From positions 62,001-126,000 of the forward strand of contig CALQJX020000003.1 in assembly GCA_943331005.2 (NCBI GenBank): a stretch of DNA of 64,000 nt, read 5' to 3'. Below, piece after piece: positions 45,798-55,969 of the stretch. Within the stretch, counting starts at the first letter, position 1, and every line of letters begins with the position of its first letter. The position numbers were made by a program, and so were the translations under genes. The stretch is from Bordetella parapertussis. Its GTDB lineage: Bacteria > Bacteroidota > Bacteroidia > Chitinophagales > Chitinophagaceae. The notes under the pieces are model-generated. The model was not told the DNA's origin and did no database searches. It saw only the letters and a program-made list of their open reading frames with translations.

Positions 45798-48338
45798 CTA
45801 TCCTTTAGGATCTAGCGCCTTTTTTATGCGCTCAGATACATCCTGCAAATGATATTTGCTGATGCGGTCTGATGTTGCAGGAATCGAAGCGTCAACCTGC
45901 TTCTTCAATGCAACCAACTGCGCACGTGCCACAGAAACAGCATCTGTGTTCCATACATTATTGATACTTGCCTGAGCTGCAATACCCTGCGATGCTTCAT
46001 CAGGATTGATAATACGCTTCAGTGCATCTATATATGCTTTCTGCAGATTGCGTCTGTTACCATCTATAGCTTTGTGAGTAGACAATTCGCTCCAAACGGT
46101 ATTTTTCACATCATCCATCATCACCTCTATCGGATACACATTTTTAGCCCCGAACCTGTTGGCAGATACGGCCATCCTGTTCAGTCTGCTTACCGCCAGC
46201 AAACCATTCAGCACATTGACCTGTACCGTAGAGACCTGATCAACTGAGACCGGATTATTGATCTTGTTCAGTATATCCTTATTCAGCAGCCATTCCGGCG
46301 TAGTAAACAATTGTTTACCCAGAAATGATACTGCATCCTTCTGCATAGCTACTGGTGCCGGTTCATATACATCTTCTCCTTTCTGCTCCACACTCTTTGG
46401 TGTTTCATAGACACCACCAACATTCTTAAGCACATGGAACATATAACGGTTGTACTGTGTAACTACCGCACCATACATGGTAGCCAGATTATCGTATTTA
46501 TCAGCCTCCTCAGCAGTCCACTCTGGCAGGCGCAGCACTACCCTTTTCAGGTTCGCAATACCATATTCACTTGCCTTCATGCTGTTATCACCCAGATCTT
46601 CTGTCTGCGAACGAGGATCGAATGGATTGGTTTCTGTACCAAACCACAGTCTTGGGTTCGCCTTCAGGCTATCTGTAACCCACTTATTCACTATTTTCTG
46701 ATCATCTTTCTCATCCTTAGCAAAGGTGGCCTTGTAGCCCCATTCTATAGCCCATTTGTCATAGTCGCCAATACGGGGGAACATACCTGCATCACTTATA
46801 GCATCGCCGGGCTGTGCCACATAGTTAAACCGGGCATAGTCCATGATAGATGCAGTGTGTCCATGAGCTTCAACCCAGGTTTTATCCCTGAGGTTTTCAA
46901 CAGGAGTTCTGCTGCTGCTACCCATGTTGTGACGCAGGCCCAGTGTATGGCCTACTTCATGCGAAGACACAAAACGTATGAGTTGCCCCATCAGTTCATC
47001 ATCAAATACCATTTTACGGGCACGCTCATCAACTGCTGCTGCCTGCACAAAATACCAGTCGTGCACCAGCTTCATCACATTATGATACCAGCCAATGTGA
47101 CTTTCTATGATCTCTCCACTACGTGGGTCATGCACATTCGGACCATAGGCATTAGGCACATCAGATGGAAGATAACGCACCACAGAATAGCGGGCATCTT
47201 CCAGATTCAGGGTAGAATCCGAATAATCCCAGTCCTTACCTACTATCGCATTCTTGAATCCTGCTTTTTCAAATGCAGGCTGCCAGTCATTGATACCCTG
47301 TATCAGGTAGCGCCTCCATTTTTTAGGCGTTGCAGGATCTATGTAATAAACGATCGGTTTCTTAGGTTCTACAAGCTCTCCCCGCTTCCACTTTTCCATA
47401 TCTTCCGGCTTAGCTTCAAGCCTCCATCTCACTGCAAATTCCTGCTCATCTACTTTCTGCTGCATATCATCAAACACAGCATAATCGTCGGCAAAATAGC
47501 CTACCCTTGGGTCGAACAAACGTTTCTGCATGGGCACTTTGGGCAACAACACAAATGAGTTATTCATTTCCATGGTCACCGCACCCGTCGCCATTGCCGC
47601 CGGCAAGGTCACACTCTGTATGGGCCCTGACTGCGGGCCAAACTGTGGTGTAGATGTGAATGTACGCACCACCTTGATCTCCGTATTGATCGGGTAAGTA
47701 TTGATAGCAGAAATATAAGAGCGATCTGCAATCTGCGCTGCAAGATTGAACCTGCGCTTTGTTGCCGCACTCAGGCTCACCGGCTGGTTATCTCCCTTGA
47801 AGAAATCTGTAACATCCAGTACCACAGAATTCGAATCCTTACCAAATGCTTTTATCTCAAAAGCTTCGGCTATCGGGTTCATATTGGAGTTGGTAACCGC
47901 TTTGTAGATCTCGGTGGTAGAGTCGGCAACGCTTATCACCGTTACCACCCTCAGAAACACTTTATTATTAGGTCCTTTTTCCCAGATCACAGATTTCCTG
48001 CTTTCCATTTCACCGGCATATACACCGCCGCCACCTGCCACCTTGGTATAACGGGTAGTAACGATCATTTCCCTGTTCAGCACAGAATCAGGTATCTCGA
48101 AATACCATTTATCATCTACTTTGTGGGTAATGAACAGCCCTTTGCGACTCACCGCTTTGTCTGTGATCACCTTATTATAAGGTTTGGGACCTTTTTTAGA
48201 AGCGCTGCTATCGCTCTTAGGAGCGGATGCAGCAGTACCTGCGGCGTCTGCCGCATGTTTATGCTTCTTTTTCTTGTCTTTAGCCGTGGCTCCAAGTGCC
48301 ACGCATGCCATTAATGGCAGTATGAGGATCTTCTTCAT
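45798..48338 (-). CDS. Exported zinc-dependent metalloprotease (DUF5117/DUF4953 type)
   Basis: 846 residues. Signal peptide (MKKILILPLMACVALGATA), a Lys/Ser/Ala-rich linker (DKKKKHKHAADAAG), then the DUF5117-type region (EFAVRWRLEAKPEDMEKWKR area) and a metzincin-like domain with the zinc motif HEVGHTLGLRHNMG at about residue 459. That is the extended HExxHxxGxxH pattern. IMDYARFNYVAQPGD further on is the expected Met-turn. Large family widespread in Bacteroidota, thought to be periplasmic or extracellular peptidases. Substrates unknown. Confidence 0.9.
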   Translation of the reverse strand: MKKILILPLMACVALGATAKDKKKKHKHAADAAGTAASAPKSDSSASKKGPKPYNKVITDKAVSRKGLFITHKVDDKWYFEIPDSVLNREMIVTTRYTKVAGGGGVYAGEMESRKSVIWEKGPNNKVFLRVVTVISVADSTTEIYKAVTNSNMNPIAEAFEIKAFGKDSNSVVLDVTDFFKGDNQPVSLSAATKRRFNLAAQIADRSYISAINTYPINTEIKVVRTFTSTPQFGPQSGPIQSVTLPAAMATGAVTMEMNNSFVLLPKVPMQKRLFDPRVGYFADDYAVFDDMQQKVDEQEFAVRWRLEAKPEDMEKWKRGELVEPKKPIVYYIDPATPKKWRRYLIQGINDWQPAFEKAGFKNAIVGKDWDYSDSTLNLEDARYSVVRYLPSDVPNAYGPNVHDPRSGEIIESHIGWYHNVMKLVHDWYFVQAAAVDERARKMVFDDELMGQLIRFVSSHEVGHTLGLRHNMGSSSRTPVENLRDKTWVEAHGHTASIMDYARFNYVAQPGDAISDAGMFPRIGDYDKWAIEWGYKATFAKDEKDDQKIVNKWVTDSLKANPRLWFGTETNPFDPRSQTEDLGDNSMKASEYGIANLKRVVLRLPEWTAEEADKYDNLATMYGAVVTQYNRYMFHVLKNVGGVYETPKSVEQKGEDVYEPAPVAMQKDAVSFLGKQLFTTPEWLLNKDILNKINNPVSVDQVSTVQVNVLNGLLAVSRLNRMAVSANRFGAKNVYPIEVMMDDVKNTVWSELSTHKAIDGNRRNLQKAYIDALKRIINPDEASQGIAAQASINNVWNTDAVSVARAQLVALKKQVDASIPATSDRISKYHLQDVSERIKKALDPKG

Positions 48339-48443
48339 TTATGAAAATTCTTTAAAAGCAGGATGTAATGTAATAAGGATAAACCATTTCTGATGCAGGA
48401 ATTGAAAAACTAACATCAAAATCTCCATGTATATTATCCGCAG

Positions 48444-49670
48444 TTATGCACTTACTTTCAGTGCTATACTCAGTAACAACCAACCAATTACAATAAGTGG
48501 CGCAGGTATTCTGGAGTAGAACAACAACAGGAATGTGATAAGCGCCACAACCAAATGAGACCACTCAAACGACAAATTTGTATCAAACGCTATATAGCGG
48601 AACAAAATGATACCAGACGCCCATATGATACCAACTATAGCTGAGTTGATCCCCTCAAGTGCCCTGAAGATAATAACATGATGCTTCAGATTCTCGTAAA
48701 TAGGAAAGAGGAAGAACAATAAAAGCGTACTGGGCATAAAAACTGCTACAGTAGCTACAAAAGCACCTACAGCTTGCCACACTCCCCCATATTGGCTCAT
48801 TGCCATTCCTCCTACAAATGAACAAATGGAAAACACAGGACCAGGCAATGCCTGTACTAGTCCATATCCTGTAAGCAACTGACCTGCAGTTAATGCCTGG
48901 TAACCGTCGCGACTCACAAACTGATAATACATCATAGGCATCAGCCCCTGCCCGCCACCAAAAACTATTGCACCAAACCGGTAAAAGTTCTCAAATAAAT
49001 TATAAAGCCTACCATGCTGCCAGCTATCACTTCTGGCTAGTTCGCTAAGCACACCCGCAATAATAAATATGGACGCAAATGCCCACAAGTGCAACCAATT
49101 TATTTTTTTGGGTTTATGTAAAGGTGTAGGGATACGCTTGTTACTGAAATTACTTATTGTACCCGATATCACCAGCAATGCCGGAAATACCCACGGAGAG
49201 TTTATGAACAGTGTAGCTATAAGGCTACCTACCATTATACTGGCAGTAGCAAAGTACTTTATACTGGTCTTCATCATTCGAGCAGCAGCAAAACACACGA
49301 AACCAACCGACATAGGCTGTAGCAAGATGAGCCTGTTCTCATTCATACTGCCGGGCTGAAAATGATAAATCACAAACGAAAATGCCCCCATTATAAATGC
49401 AGCAGGGAATACCCACAACAATAAAGTGAGCAATGCAAGTGGAATTCCTCCCCTCTTCATGGCTATAAGCATCACGGTCTGGGTAGATGATGGCCCGGGC
49501 AACATCTGACAAAAGGAATTATACTCCAGCAATTCATCTTCAGTAAGATCCTTTCTTTTCTGCACAAAAGTCTTCACCATCATACCCATATGACCCTGCG
49601 GTCCGCCAAAAGCGGTAAAAGAGTACAGGAATACTGCTTTCAGGAAAGGTATATGCCGCAATAGCATCAT
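48444..49670 (-). CDS. chrA: Chromate transporter family protein (two CHR domains)
   Basis: 408 residues, about ten transmembrane helices, arranged as two homologous CHR halves. The first half has YSFTAFGGPQGHMGMM and QMLPGPSSTQTVMLIA; the second has GAIVFGGGQGLMPMMYYQFV and LVQALPGPVFSICSFVGGMA. ChrA proteins export chromate or sulphate-like anions; chromate resistance here is inference, since no chrB-like regulator is nearby. M2 at 49667 is an alternative start. The next gene downstream is the protease, 105 bases away. Confidence 0.88.
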   Translation of the reverse strand: MMLLRHIPFLKAVFLYSFTAFGGPQGHMGMMVKTFVQKRKDLTEDELLEYNSFCQMLPGPSSTQTVMLIAMKRGGIPLALLTLLLWVFPAAFIMGAFSFVIYHFQPGSMNENRLILLQPMSVGFVCFAAARMMKTSIKYFATASIMVGSLIATLFINSPWVFPALLVISGTISNFSNKRIPTPLHKPKKINWLHLWAFASIFIIAGVLSELARSDSWQHGRLYNLFENFYRFGAIVFGGGQGLMPMMYYQFVSRDGYQALTAGQLLTGYGLVQALPGPVFSICSFVGGMAMSQYGGVWQAVGAFVATVAVFMPSTLLLFFLFPIYENLKHHVIIFRALEGINSAIVGIIWASGIILFRYIAFDTNLSFEWSHLVVALITFLLLFYSRIPAPLIVIGWLLLSIALKVSA

Positions 49671-49839
49671 ACAGAATAATCAGATTTCAAGATAACACAA
49701 TTAACGCATGAAAGGAAATATGCTTTGTTCTGCATTCGTATTATATTCCATATAATGCCAATTATAATACAAAGAAAAATACGTCTAACATTCACAAATA
49801 TTATTTTCCTCTTCCTCTCGAAGGATTATAATATTAAAA

Positions 49840-52011
49840 TCATCTTATTTTAACTGCTACTCTCAGTTGACCAAATACAACGGAACAGATCTGTTTCAAA
49901 TTGGCTATGTGATTTGCTATTCTTTCTGGCGACTGCTTTTGCTTACTCAAACTTTCTATCTGCTCCAATTCCGAAACTGCTGTCACCACACCAAAAGTGA
50001 ACATAGAAGGTTTTATTTTATGTGCCATTCCTGCTACCATTTCAAAGTCTTTTTTGGCAAAAGCGACTTCCATATTGGCTATACCCCCTTCAGATTCCGA
50101 AAGGAAAAGTCCAGCCAGATTGACTACAAAGTCCTCATCTCCTCCTCCAAATGCCCGTACTTTACTAAGATCAAATAATGCAGGGGTGCTCTGCGTTAAA
50201 GACTTTGATACCTTCTTTACCTTTGTCACTTTTTCCTTCACTACTGTTTCCCTGCCCAGCCACTGTGCCACAAGCTGCACCATCCTATCTTCATCAAACG
50301 GTTTGGATATAAAGTCATTCATTCCGGCCTGCAGACATAACTGCTCTTCATGCTTATTGGCATAGGCGGTCATTGCGATGATAGGAATAGTCTTATCAAT
50401 ATTTGTTCTGATGTATTTTGTGGCTTCCAAACCATTCATTACAGGCATCTGAATATCCATCAGCAACAGATCAAACCTCATTTTGGTTATAACCTCTACC
50501 GCAATTGCCCCATCAACTGCCTCTATAACTTCTGCACCATACTGAGATAATATGGTTTTGGCTAGTACTCTGTTCATAGAGTTATCTTCTACCAGCAAAA
50601 TACGTTTGTCTTTCAGCGCCTGTGTATCTGTTTCAGTTATCAGCAACTTGGGCAGATCTGTCTCACTACCAATAGTGAAGCGTAAACTAAAAGAAACTGT
50701 AGTCCCTACATTTTTTCTACTTGCTACCTCAATTTGCCCACCCATCAACTCTATAAGTTGTTTGCAGATGCTCATGCCCAGTCCGGTACCTCCAAACTTC
50801 CTGGTTATGCTTTCGTCCTCCTGGGTAAACTTATCGAACAAATGATCGAGAAATTCTTCACTCATACCAATTCCCGTATCAACCACTACAAATCTCAGTA
50901 ACTGAGATTTCTCATCTTCTTCCTGCACATTACAATGAACAGTTATTTCTCCTTTTTCAGTGAATTTTATTGAGTTACTCAGCAGGTTCATAATTACCTG
51001 ACTCAACCTATAAGGATCACCTATGAATACCTTTGAAAGGTCATCATCATACACACAATCCAGAGATATACCTTTTTCTTCTGCCTTGTGCCTCAGAATA
51101 TGTAATGAATTATCTATTGCATCCTTTACATTGAAACCAATTTCCTCCAACACCACCTTACCTGCTTCGATCTTTGAAAAATCGAGCAGATCATTGATTA
51201 TGAACAAAAGAGTATCAGAAGCGTTGCGAATGATATCCAGATAAATTATTTGCTGCGCATCCAGCCTGGTCCTGGAAAGCAACCTACCTAAACCAATAAT
51301 GGCATTCATAGGCGTGCGAATCTCATGACTTATATTGGCCAGAAAAAGCTCCTTCGCTCTTGCAGATATCTCTGCATCATTGTTTGCCTTTCGCAATTCC
51401 CGCTCCAGCTGCTTCTGGCTCGTAATATCCAGATGGATACCTATGGAACCTACAAACTCGTTATTGTCATTCAGAATAGGAGCCCCGCTTATCAACCACC
51501 ATTTCTCTTCTCCCTGCTTGTTCAATACCTGGATCTCATAGGCATCAGACTCTCCTGTCTCACGGCGTTCTTTTACTGCATCTATAAGTGGTTGTTTATC
51601 TTTCTGCACAAAAAGAGAAGCCGTATTTCTTCCCACCAGTTCATCTATACCGTAGCCACTCATTTCGCAGAAACTCTGATTGGCATAAATAATATCTTCA
51701 TTGGGCGAAACCTGCAGCAAACCCAGGTTCATATTCTCAATGATCCTTCTGTATTTCTCATTGTTATACAGCACCTCACCAGAACCAACTTCCGCATTTT
51801 TCAATAACAGTTGTTCCTTTAGATTGGCATTCTCATTGCTTAAACTATCCTCTTTCTTTGTGGATAATAGCAGCAACTGATCAGTTTCGCTATCTTTTGA
51901 TTCATAAGTATCACTTACCAACTGAAGGAAAGACATGATCTCTGTATCGTCCCTGTATTTTTCAGGCAACCCGCTTTTTAGCTGTTCTTCCAACAGTTTA
52001 TTCAGTTTCAT
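49840..52011 (-). CDS. Hybrid sensor histidine kinase/response regulator with Hpt domain
   Basis: 723 residues, cytosolic. N-terminal helical module (about 1-75, MSFLQLVSDTYESKDSETDQ) known from Bacteroidota PAS kinases, then a PAS domain (about 85-200), HisKA with His229 in LANISHEIRTPMNAIIG, HATPase (N-box NLLSNSIKF, DTGIGM, GTGLGM), a receiver domain with phosphoacceptor Asp519 in LLLMDIQMPVMNG, and an Hpt domain with His664 in MAHKIKPSM. The full phosphorelay His-Asp-His is therefore present in one chain. It is 67 bases downstream of the NtrC-like regulator and likely acts with it. Confidence 0.9.
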   Translation of the reverse strand: MKLNKLLEEQLKSGLPEKYRDDTEIMSFLQLVSDTYESKDSETDQLLLLSTKKEDSLSNENANLKEQLLLKNAEVGSGEVLYNNEKYRRIIENMNLGLLQVSPNEDIIYANQSFCEMSGYGIDELVGRNTASLFVQKDKQPLIDAVKERRETGESDAYEIQVLNKQGEEKWWLISGAPILNDNNEFVGSIGIHLDITSQKQLERELRKANNDAEISARAKELFLANISHEIRTPMNAIIGLGRLLSRTRLDAQQIIYLDIIRNASDTLLFIINDLLDFSKIEAGKVVLEEIGFNVKDAIDNSLHILRHKAEEKGISLDCVYDDDLSKVFIGDPYRLSQVIMNLLSNSIKFTEKGEITVHCNVQEEDEKSQLLRFVVVDTGIGMSEEFLDHLFDKFTQEDESITRKFGGTGLGMSICKQLIELMGGQIEVASRKNVGTTVSFSLRFTIGSETDLPKLLITETDTQALKDKRILLVEDNSMNRVLAKTILSQYGAEVIEAVDGAIAVEVITKMRFDLLLMDIQMPVMNGLEATKYIRTNIDKTIPIIAMTAYANKHEEQLCLQAGMNDFISKPFDEDRMVQLVAQWLGRETVVKEKVTKVKKVSKSLTQSTPALFDLSKVRAFGGGDEDFVVNLAGLFLSESEGGIANMEVAFAKKDFEMVAGMAHKIKPSMFTFGVVTAVSELEQIESLSKQKQSPERIANHIANLKQICSVVFGQLRVAVKIR

Positions 52012-52078
52012 ATACTGCTATGTTACCCTGGAACTTTATTTTTTGACACCCTATAATCGAAAATTCAAAATATATTCA

Positions 52079-53431
52079 TTATTTCACACTCAACTCCTCG
52101 TTCTTTATCATTCTGTAAATAGTAGACTTACCTATATCCAGCTTGTCTGCTACCCTCAAAATATTGCTGTCATATTTATTCAAAAAAGACTGTATTATAT
52201 CAATATTATATTGATGCAACGTCTTTTCTTCCATCATCAACTGATTCCCTACAGAAACAGAATGAAATGTGATGTCATCTGTATCTATTTCGTTGCCATT
52301 GCACATTACAGCAGCTAGTTCCATAACCCCCTTCAGTTCCCGCACATTGCCCGGATAGTTGTAAGAAATCAATTTTTCCCTGGCATCGTTCGACAGAGAC
52401 ATTGGCGCCATTTTGTTGGACTTGCAAAAACCATCCAGAAAGTATTTTGCGAGCAGCAATATATCGTTACCTCGTTCCCTCAATGGCGGAATAGCTATAG
52501 GCAAACCGGAAAGCCTGTAAAAAAGGTCTTCCCTGAAATTACCTCTTTTCACTTCCTCAGGGAGGTTCTTGTGCGATGCTGTTATGATACGTACATCCAG
52601 TTTCACTTTTTCATTACCGCCTACACGCACCACCTCGCGCTCCTGCAGCACTCGCAACAATTTGCTCTGTAAACCCAGTTCCAGTTCTGCTATCTCATCC
52701 AAAAACAAGGTGCCACCATTAGCTTCTTCAAACTTACCTATCTTCCTTCCTATTGCGCCCGTAAATGCACCTTTCTCATAGCCGAACAACTCACTTTCTA
52801 TCAGCTCGCGGGGAATGGCCGCCATATTCACAGCCACAAATGCGCCTTTCTTCCGGTCAGAGAAATTATGAATCGCCTGCGCCACCAATTCCTTCCCTGT
52901 TCCAGACTCTCCTGTAATTGAAACGTTGATATTTGCTCTAGATGATTTTTCGATCAGTCCGAAGATCTTTTGGATCTCACGGCTGTTCCCTTTTATCATC
53001 TTGTTTGGGTCATTTCTATGATCCAGTTCTTCTTTCAACTGTGCAACTTCCTGCCGCAAACTCTGGTGCTCTCTGATACGTTTCACCGCATTCATCAAAA
53101 GCTCCTTGGTATTGTCGTCTTTAATGAAGTAATCACTTGCACCCAGCTTCAGCAATTCTATTGCTGTTGCTATATCATTCTGCCCACTTATGATAATTAC
53201 AGGAATATTTATATCGTGCTTTTTTATTTTTTCCAGCACAGCCTTGCCCTTGGCATCTGGCAAGGAATAATCAAGCGTAATGAGATCAGGCTTTTTATTG
53301 AGGTTAGATAGACAATCTTTGGCCGTAGTATACCTGAACACTTCATAATCAGGATTTAACGAGAGGAAATAACGCATCATCTCCCCATAGACCATATCAT
53401 CCTCAACAATAAAAATTCTATACTTCTCCAT
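52079..53431 (-). CDS. Sigma-54-dependent response regulator (NtrC family)
   Basis: 450 residues: receiver domain with Asp54 in [16 protein letters not shown]+ sigma-54 interaction domain with Walker A GESGTGK (174-180), the sigma-54 contact loop GAFTGA (221-226), Walker [11 protein letters not shown], and a Fis-type helix-turn-helix (about 408-445, [19 protein letters not shown]). Transcription activator at -24/-12 promoters. Paired with the hybrid kinase downstream. Target genes unknown; I saw no convincing -24/-12 site in the intergenic regions I read. Confidence 0.93.
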   Translation of the reverse strand: MEKYRIFIVEDDMVYGEMMRYFLSLNPDYEVFRYTTAKDCLSNLNKKPDLITLDYSLPDAKGKAVLEKIKKHDINIPVIIISGQNDIATAIELLKLGASDYFIKDDNTKELLMNAVKRIREHQSLRQEVAQLKEELDHRNDPNKMIKGNSREIQKIFGLIEKSSRANINVSITGESGTGKELVAQAIHNFSDRKKGAFVAVNMAAIPRELIESELFGYEKGAFTGAIGRKIGKFEEANGGTLFLDEIAELELGLQSKLLRVLQEREVVRVGGNEKVKLDVRIITASHKNLPEEVKRGNFREDLFYRLSGLPIAIPPLRERGNDILLLAKYFLDGFCKSNKMAPMSLSNDAREKLISYNYPGNVRELKGVMELAAVMCNGNEIDTDDITFHSVSVGNQLMMEEKTLHQYNIDIIQSFLNKYDSNILRVADKLDIGKSTIYRMIKNEELSVK

Positions 53432-53467
53432 TTTTGGGAAAATTTCTCACTAATGTAAGCTAATTCC

Positions 53468-53475
53468 CAAAATTA
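53468..53475 (-). promoter_or_regulatory. -7 promoter element (TAATTTTG) for the NtrC-kinase pair
   Basis: Perfect TAnnTTTG on the minus strand, 36 bases before the regulator ATG. No -33 TTG found. Confidence 0.3.
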
Positions 53476-53575
53476 CACAACATAGTTATAGTTGCATTTC
53501 TTTACCTGAAATAAATGATGTGATATTTGTTATCGCATTAATAACAAGAAATAAACCTCTATATTCAATAGATTA

Positions 53576-53929
53576 CTACCCTTCCATTATCACACCTGAC
53601 TTAGGTGTTTCATACAATTCCAGCTTGCTGAGAATAGGTATTTCCAGCTTCACTTTGCCCCATAGCCACTTGGCCAGTAATTCACAGGTAGGGTTCTCCA
53701 ACCCTTTTATATCATTCAGCAGTTTATGATCTACCTGTTCCAATATCGGTTCCATGATCTTTTTCACAACTGCAAAATCCATCACCCATCCCAGGTGTTC
53801 ATCAGGCTCACCGGTCATAAAGATGGTAAGCTTGTAAGTATGCCCGTGCATACCCCTGCATTTGTGTTCAGGGGGTACGTTGGGTAAAAAATGTGCTGAA
53901 TCAAAAGTAAACTGCCTGAAAATCGTCAT
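53576..53929 (-). CDS. queD: 6-carboxy-tetrahydropterin synthase QueD
   Basis: Second enzyme of queuosine precursor synthesis, converting dihydroneopterin triphosphate to 6-carboxytetrahydropterin. 117 residues, family length. Zinc ligands are His in FDSAHFL and HGH in KCRGMHGHTYKL, with the catalytic cysteine in the same stretch. DHKLLNDIKGLENPTCE in the second half is also typical. Lies 30 bases downstream of tnaA on the same strand. Other queuosine genes are not seen here. Confidence 0.93.
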   Translation of the reverse strand: MTIFRQFTFDSAHFLPNVPPEHKCRGMHGHTYKLTIFMTGEPDEHLGWVMDFAVVKKIMEPILEQVDHKLLNDIKGLENPTCELLAKWLWGKVKLEIPILSKLELYETPKSGVIMEG

Positions 53930-53959
53930 TTCTGTCTTTCTCTTTTTCTGGATACAAAA

Positions 53960-55333
53960 TTAGGCTATAGGAGCCATTTTTGCAGTAAAATGGCGAAGAA
54001 GTGGTGCTTCTTCTACTATTTTTAGTCCTTTTATGTCATTTTTATGCTCAAAAACCTCTATCACCACCTCTGCTACATAATCTATATGGCTCTGTGTATA
54101 TACCCTGCGGGGGATGGCCAGCCTCACCAGTTCCAGCGGGGCAGGTATCAACTTGTGGTCTTCGTCATACTTGCCAAACATCAGCGAACCAATCTCCACA
54201 CCACGCACACCTCCTGTTTCATATAATGCACCTGCCAGTGCCTGACCCGGATACTGATCTTGCGGAATATGTGGTAAAAATGCCTTTGCATCCAGATATA
54301 CTGCATGCCCACCCGCCGGTTGCATCACCGGCACACCTGCGGCAATAAGTTTATTGGTAAGATATTCAATGCTCTTTATCCTGTATTGCAGATAAGACTC
54401 TTCCATTACTTCTACCAGCCCTATGGCTATAGCTTCCAGATCTCGTCCTGCCAGCCCGCCATAAGTGGGGAAGCCCTCTGTAATTACCAGCAGGTTGCGA
54501 CATTCCTGCGCCAATGCACCATCGCGCATAGCCAGAAAACCACCAATATTCGCAAAAGCATCTTTTTTGGCACTCATGGTGCATCCATCAGAATAGGAGA
54601 ATAGTTCCTGAGCAATTTCCTTCACCGACTTATCGGCATAACCTTCCTCACGTATTTTTATGAAGTAAGCATTCTCTGCAAAACGACAGGCATCTATGAA
54701 CATAGGTATACCGTGTTCCACACATACCGCACGCACCTCTCTTATGTTTTGCATACTTACAGGCTGACCACCACCCGAATTGTTGGTAACAGTAATTATG
54801 ACCAGCGGAATATTGCGGGCACCCTTTGCAACAATAAAATGTTTTAACGCTTCCACATCCATATTGCCCTTGAACGGTGCCGGCACAGATGGCAACTTAC
54901 CCTCCTTACACAGCAGATCCACTCCCTTGGCACCCGAGAATTCTATATTGGCCCTTGTAGTATCAAAAAGTGTATTACTTACAAAATACTTGCCCTTTCC
55001 GCCCAGTATACTGAAAAGGATCTTCTCTGCTGCCCTGCCCTGGTGGGTAGGTATCACATTGGGCATGCCGGTTATATCTACTATTACATGTCTGAATCTG
55101 AAAAAGCTGGGGCTGCCTGCATAAGACTCATCGCCTCGCATAATGCCCGCCCATTGATTGCTGCTCATGGCACTGGTGCCGCTATCGGTCAGCAGATCTA
55201 TGATAACATCTTCAGACTTCACCAGAAACAGATTGTAGTATGCATCTTTCAGCATTTGCCTGCGTTGTTCTGTTGTGGTAAAATGGATAGGCTCTATGGA
55301 CTTGATCTTGAATGGCTCTATTATGGTCTTCAT
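53960..55333 (-). CDS. tnaA: Tryptophanase (tryptophan indole-lyase)
   Basis: PLP enzyme that cleaves tryptophan to indole, pyruvate and ammonia. 457 residues. PLP lysine Lys257 in MSAKKDA, and family marks DLLTDSGTSAMS, IPTHQGRAAE, TNNSGGGQPVSM, and LRHFTAK at the C-terminus. Tyrosine phenol-lyase is the close relative: its substrate-binding Arg381 (in the context VRSMERG) is replaced here by Ile381 in VRGVEIGS, as in E. coli tryptophanase, which favours the tryptophan specificity. No tnaC-like leader peptide or tnaB permease is seen. Probably transcribed together with queD. Confidence 0.9.
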   Translation of the reverse strand: MKTIIEPFKIKSIEPIHFTTTEQRRQMLKDAYYNLFLVKSEDVIIDLLTDSGTSAMSSNQWAGIMRGDESYAGSPSFFRFRHVIVDITGMPNVIPTHQGRAAEKILFSILGGKGKYFVSNTLFDTTRANIEFSGAKGVDLLCKEGKLPSVPAPFKGNMDVEALKHFIVAKGARNIPLVIITVTNNSGGGQPVSMQNIREVRAVCVEHGIPMFIDACRFAENAYFIKIREEGYADKSVKEIAQELFSYSDGCTMSAKKDAFANIGGFLAMRDGALAQECRNLLVITEGFPTYGGLAGRDLEAIAIGLVEVMEESYLQYRIKSIEYLTNKLIAAGVPVMQPAGGHAVYLDAKAFLPHIPQDQYPGQALAGALYETGGVRGVEIGSLMFGKYDEDHKLIPAPLELVRLAIPRRVYTQSHIDYVAEVVIEVFEHKNDIKGLKIVEEAPLLRHFTAKMAPIA

Positions 55334-55471
55334 GTCTTTGCTTATTGTGCCGCAAAAGTGAGCGTATTTTCACGGGGCAACAATGACTGTGGTCATAAAC
55401 ACTAGTGATATACTTACATGTAAACAAAGTGCTTATGCAACAAATACATGCATAACTTTATAGCATAAACC

Positions 55472-55501
55472 TTGACAATAACCGTTTTTTACATAAATTT
55501 G
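55472..55501 (+). promoter_or_regulatory. Bacteroidota promoter for the small exported protein at 55535
   Basis: TTG (55472-55474), exactly 19 bases, then perfect TAAATTTG (55494-55501). This is the best match to the -33/-7 consensus in the window. It also shows that the TTG at 55472 is part of the promoter, not a start codon. Confidence 0.6.
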
Positions 55502-55534
55502 AACATTGACCCATATACAAAACCACAAATAGTT

Positions 55535-55852
55535 ATGAAAAAACTTATTCTTTCTGCAACACTATTACTTTCATCTGCTATTGCTTTCTGCTCTGTAACC
55601 GTTCATTACGAGAATCGCGACAACAAAGGCTACAACATGGTAGTGAAGATAGATGGTGAGTACAAAGAGGTCAAGATAGAAAGTGGCAGTTCTGAGCGTA
55701 TTACTATAAAAGGTGGCAACAACGCCTGCTACTTTGTTACCAGCTGCGGAGAAATAGAAGTGTATGAGGGTGACAAAATTGTAGTAAAAGACCGTTGCAT
55801 CAGTGTATACAGGTCGCTGCAGCAGAACTACACCAAGTGGACCAACTACTAA
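55535..55852 (+). CDS. Small exported protein of unknown function
   Basis: 105 residues from the ATG at 55535, preceded by a strong promoter. Signal peptide (MKKLILSATLLLSSAIAFCS), then a compact, probably all-beta domain (VTVHYENRDNKGYNMVVKID, ITIKGGNNACYFVTSCGEIE) with three cysteines in the second half. Family not recognised. Followed by a bidirectional hairpin. Confidence 0.72.
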   Translation: MKKLILSATLLLSSAIAFCSVTVHYENRDNKGYNMVVKIDGEYKEVKIESGSSERITIKGGNNACYFVTSCGEIEVYEGDKIVVKDRCISVYRSLQQNYTKWTNY

Positions 55853-55894
55853 GCAATAGCTGTTCCTGAAAAATGGAACAAACATTATAACATG

Positions 55895-55935
55895 AAAAAG
55901 CGGAGTGAACTTTTTAGTTTCACTCCGCTTCTGCT
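55895..55935. terminator. Bidirectional terminator between two convergent small genes
   Basis: Stem AAGCGGAGTGAA/TTCACTCCGCTT, 9-base loop. The minus strand carries a T5 run directly after the stem, the plus strand a T-rich tail (CTGCTTTT). Confidence 0.8.
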
Positions 55936-55969
55936 TTTAGTGGAATCGTGGCATTTATGTCATTTAATA

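Noticed and set aside
46434..47558. 374-codon frame on the plus strand
   Set aside because: Antisense to the zinc metalloprotease; composition is His/Ile/Cys-rich and no domain is visible.
53960..55333. Tyrosine phenol-lyase
   Set aside because: The Arg381 that marks that enzyme is Ile here, and the MSAKKDA context matches tryptophanase.
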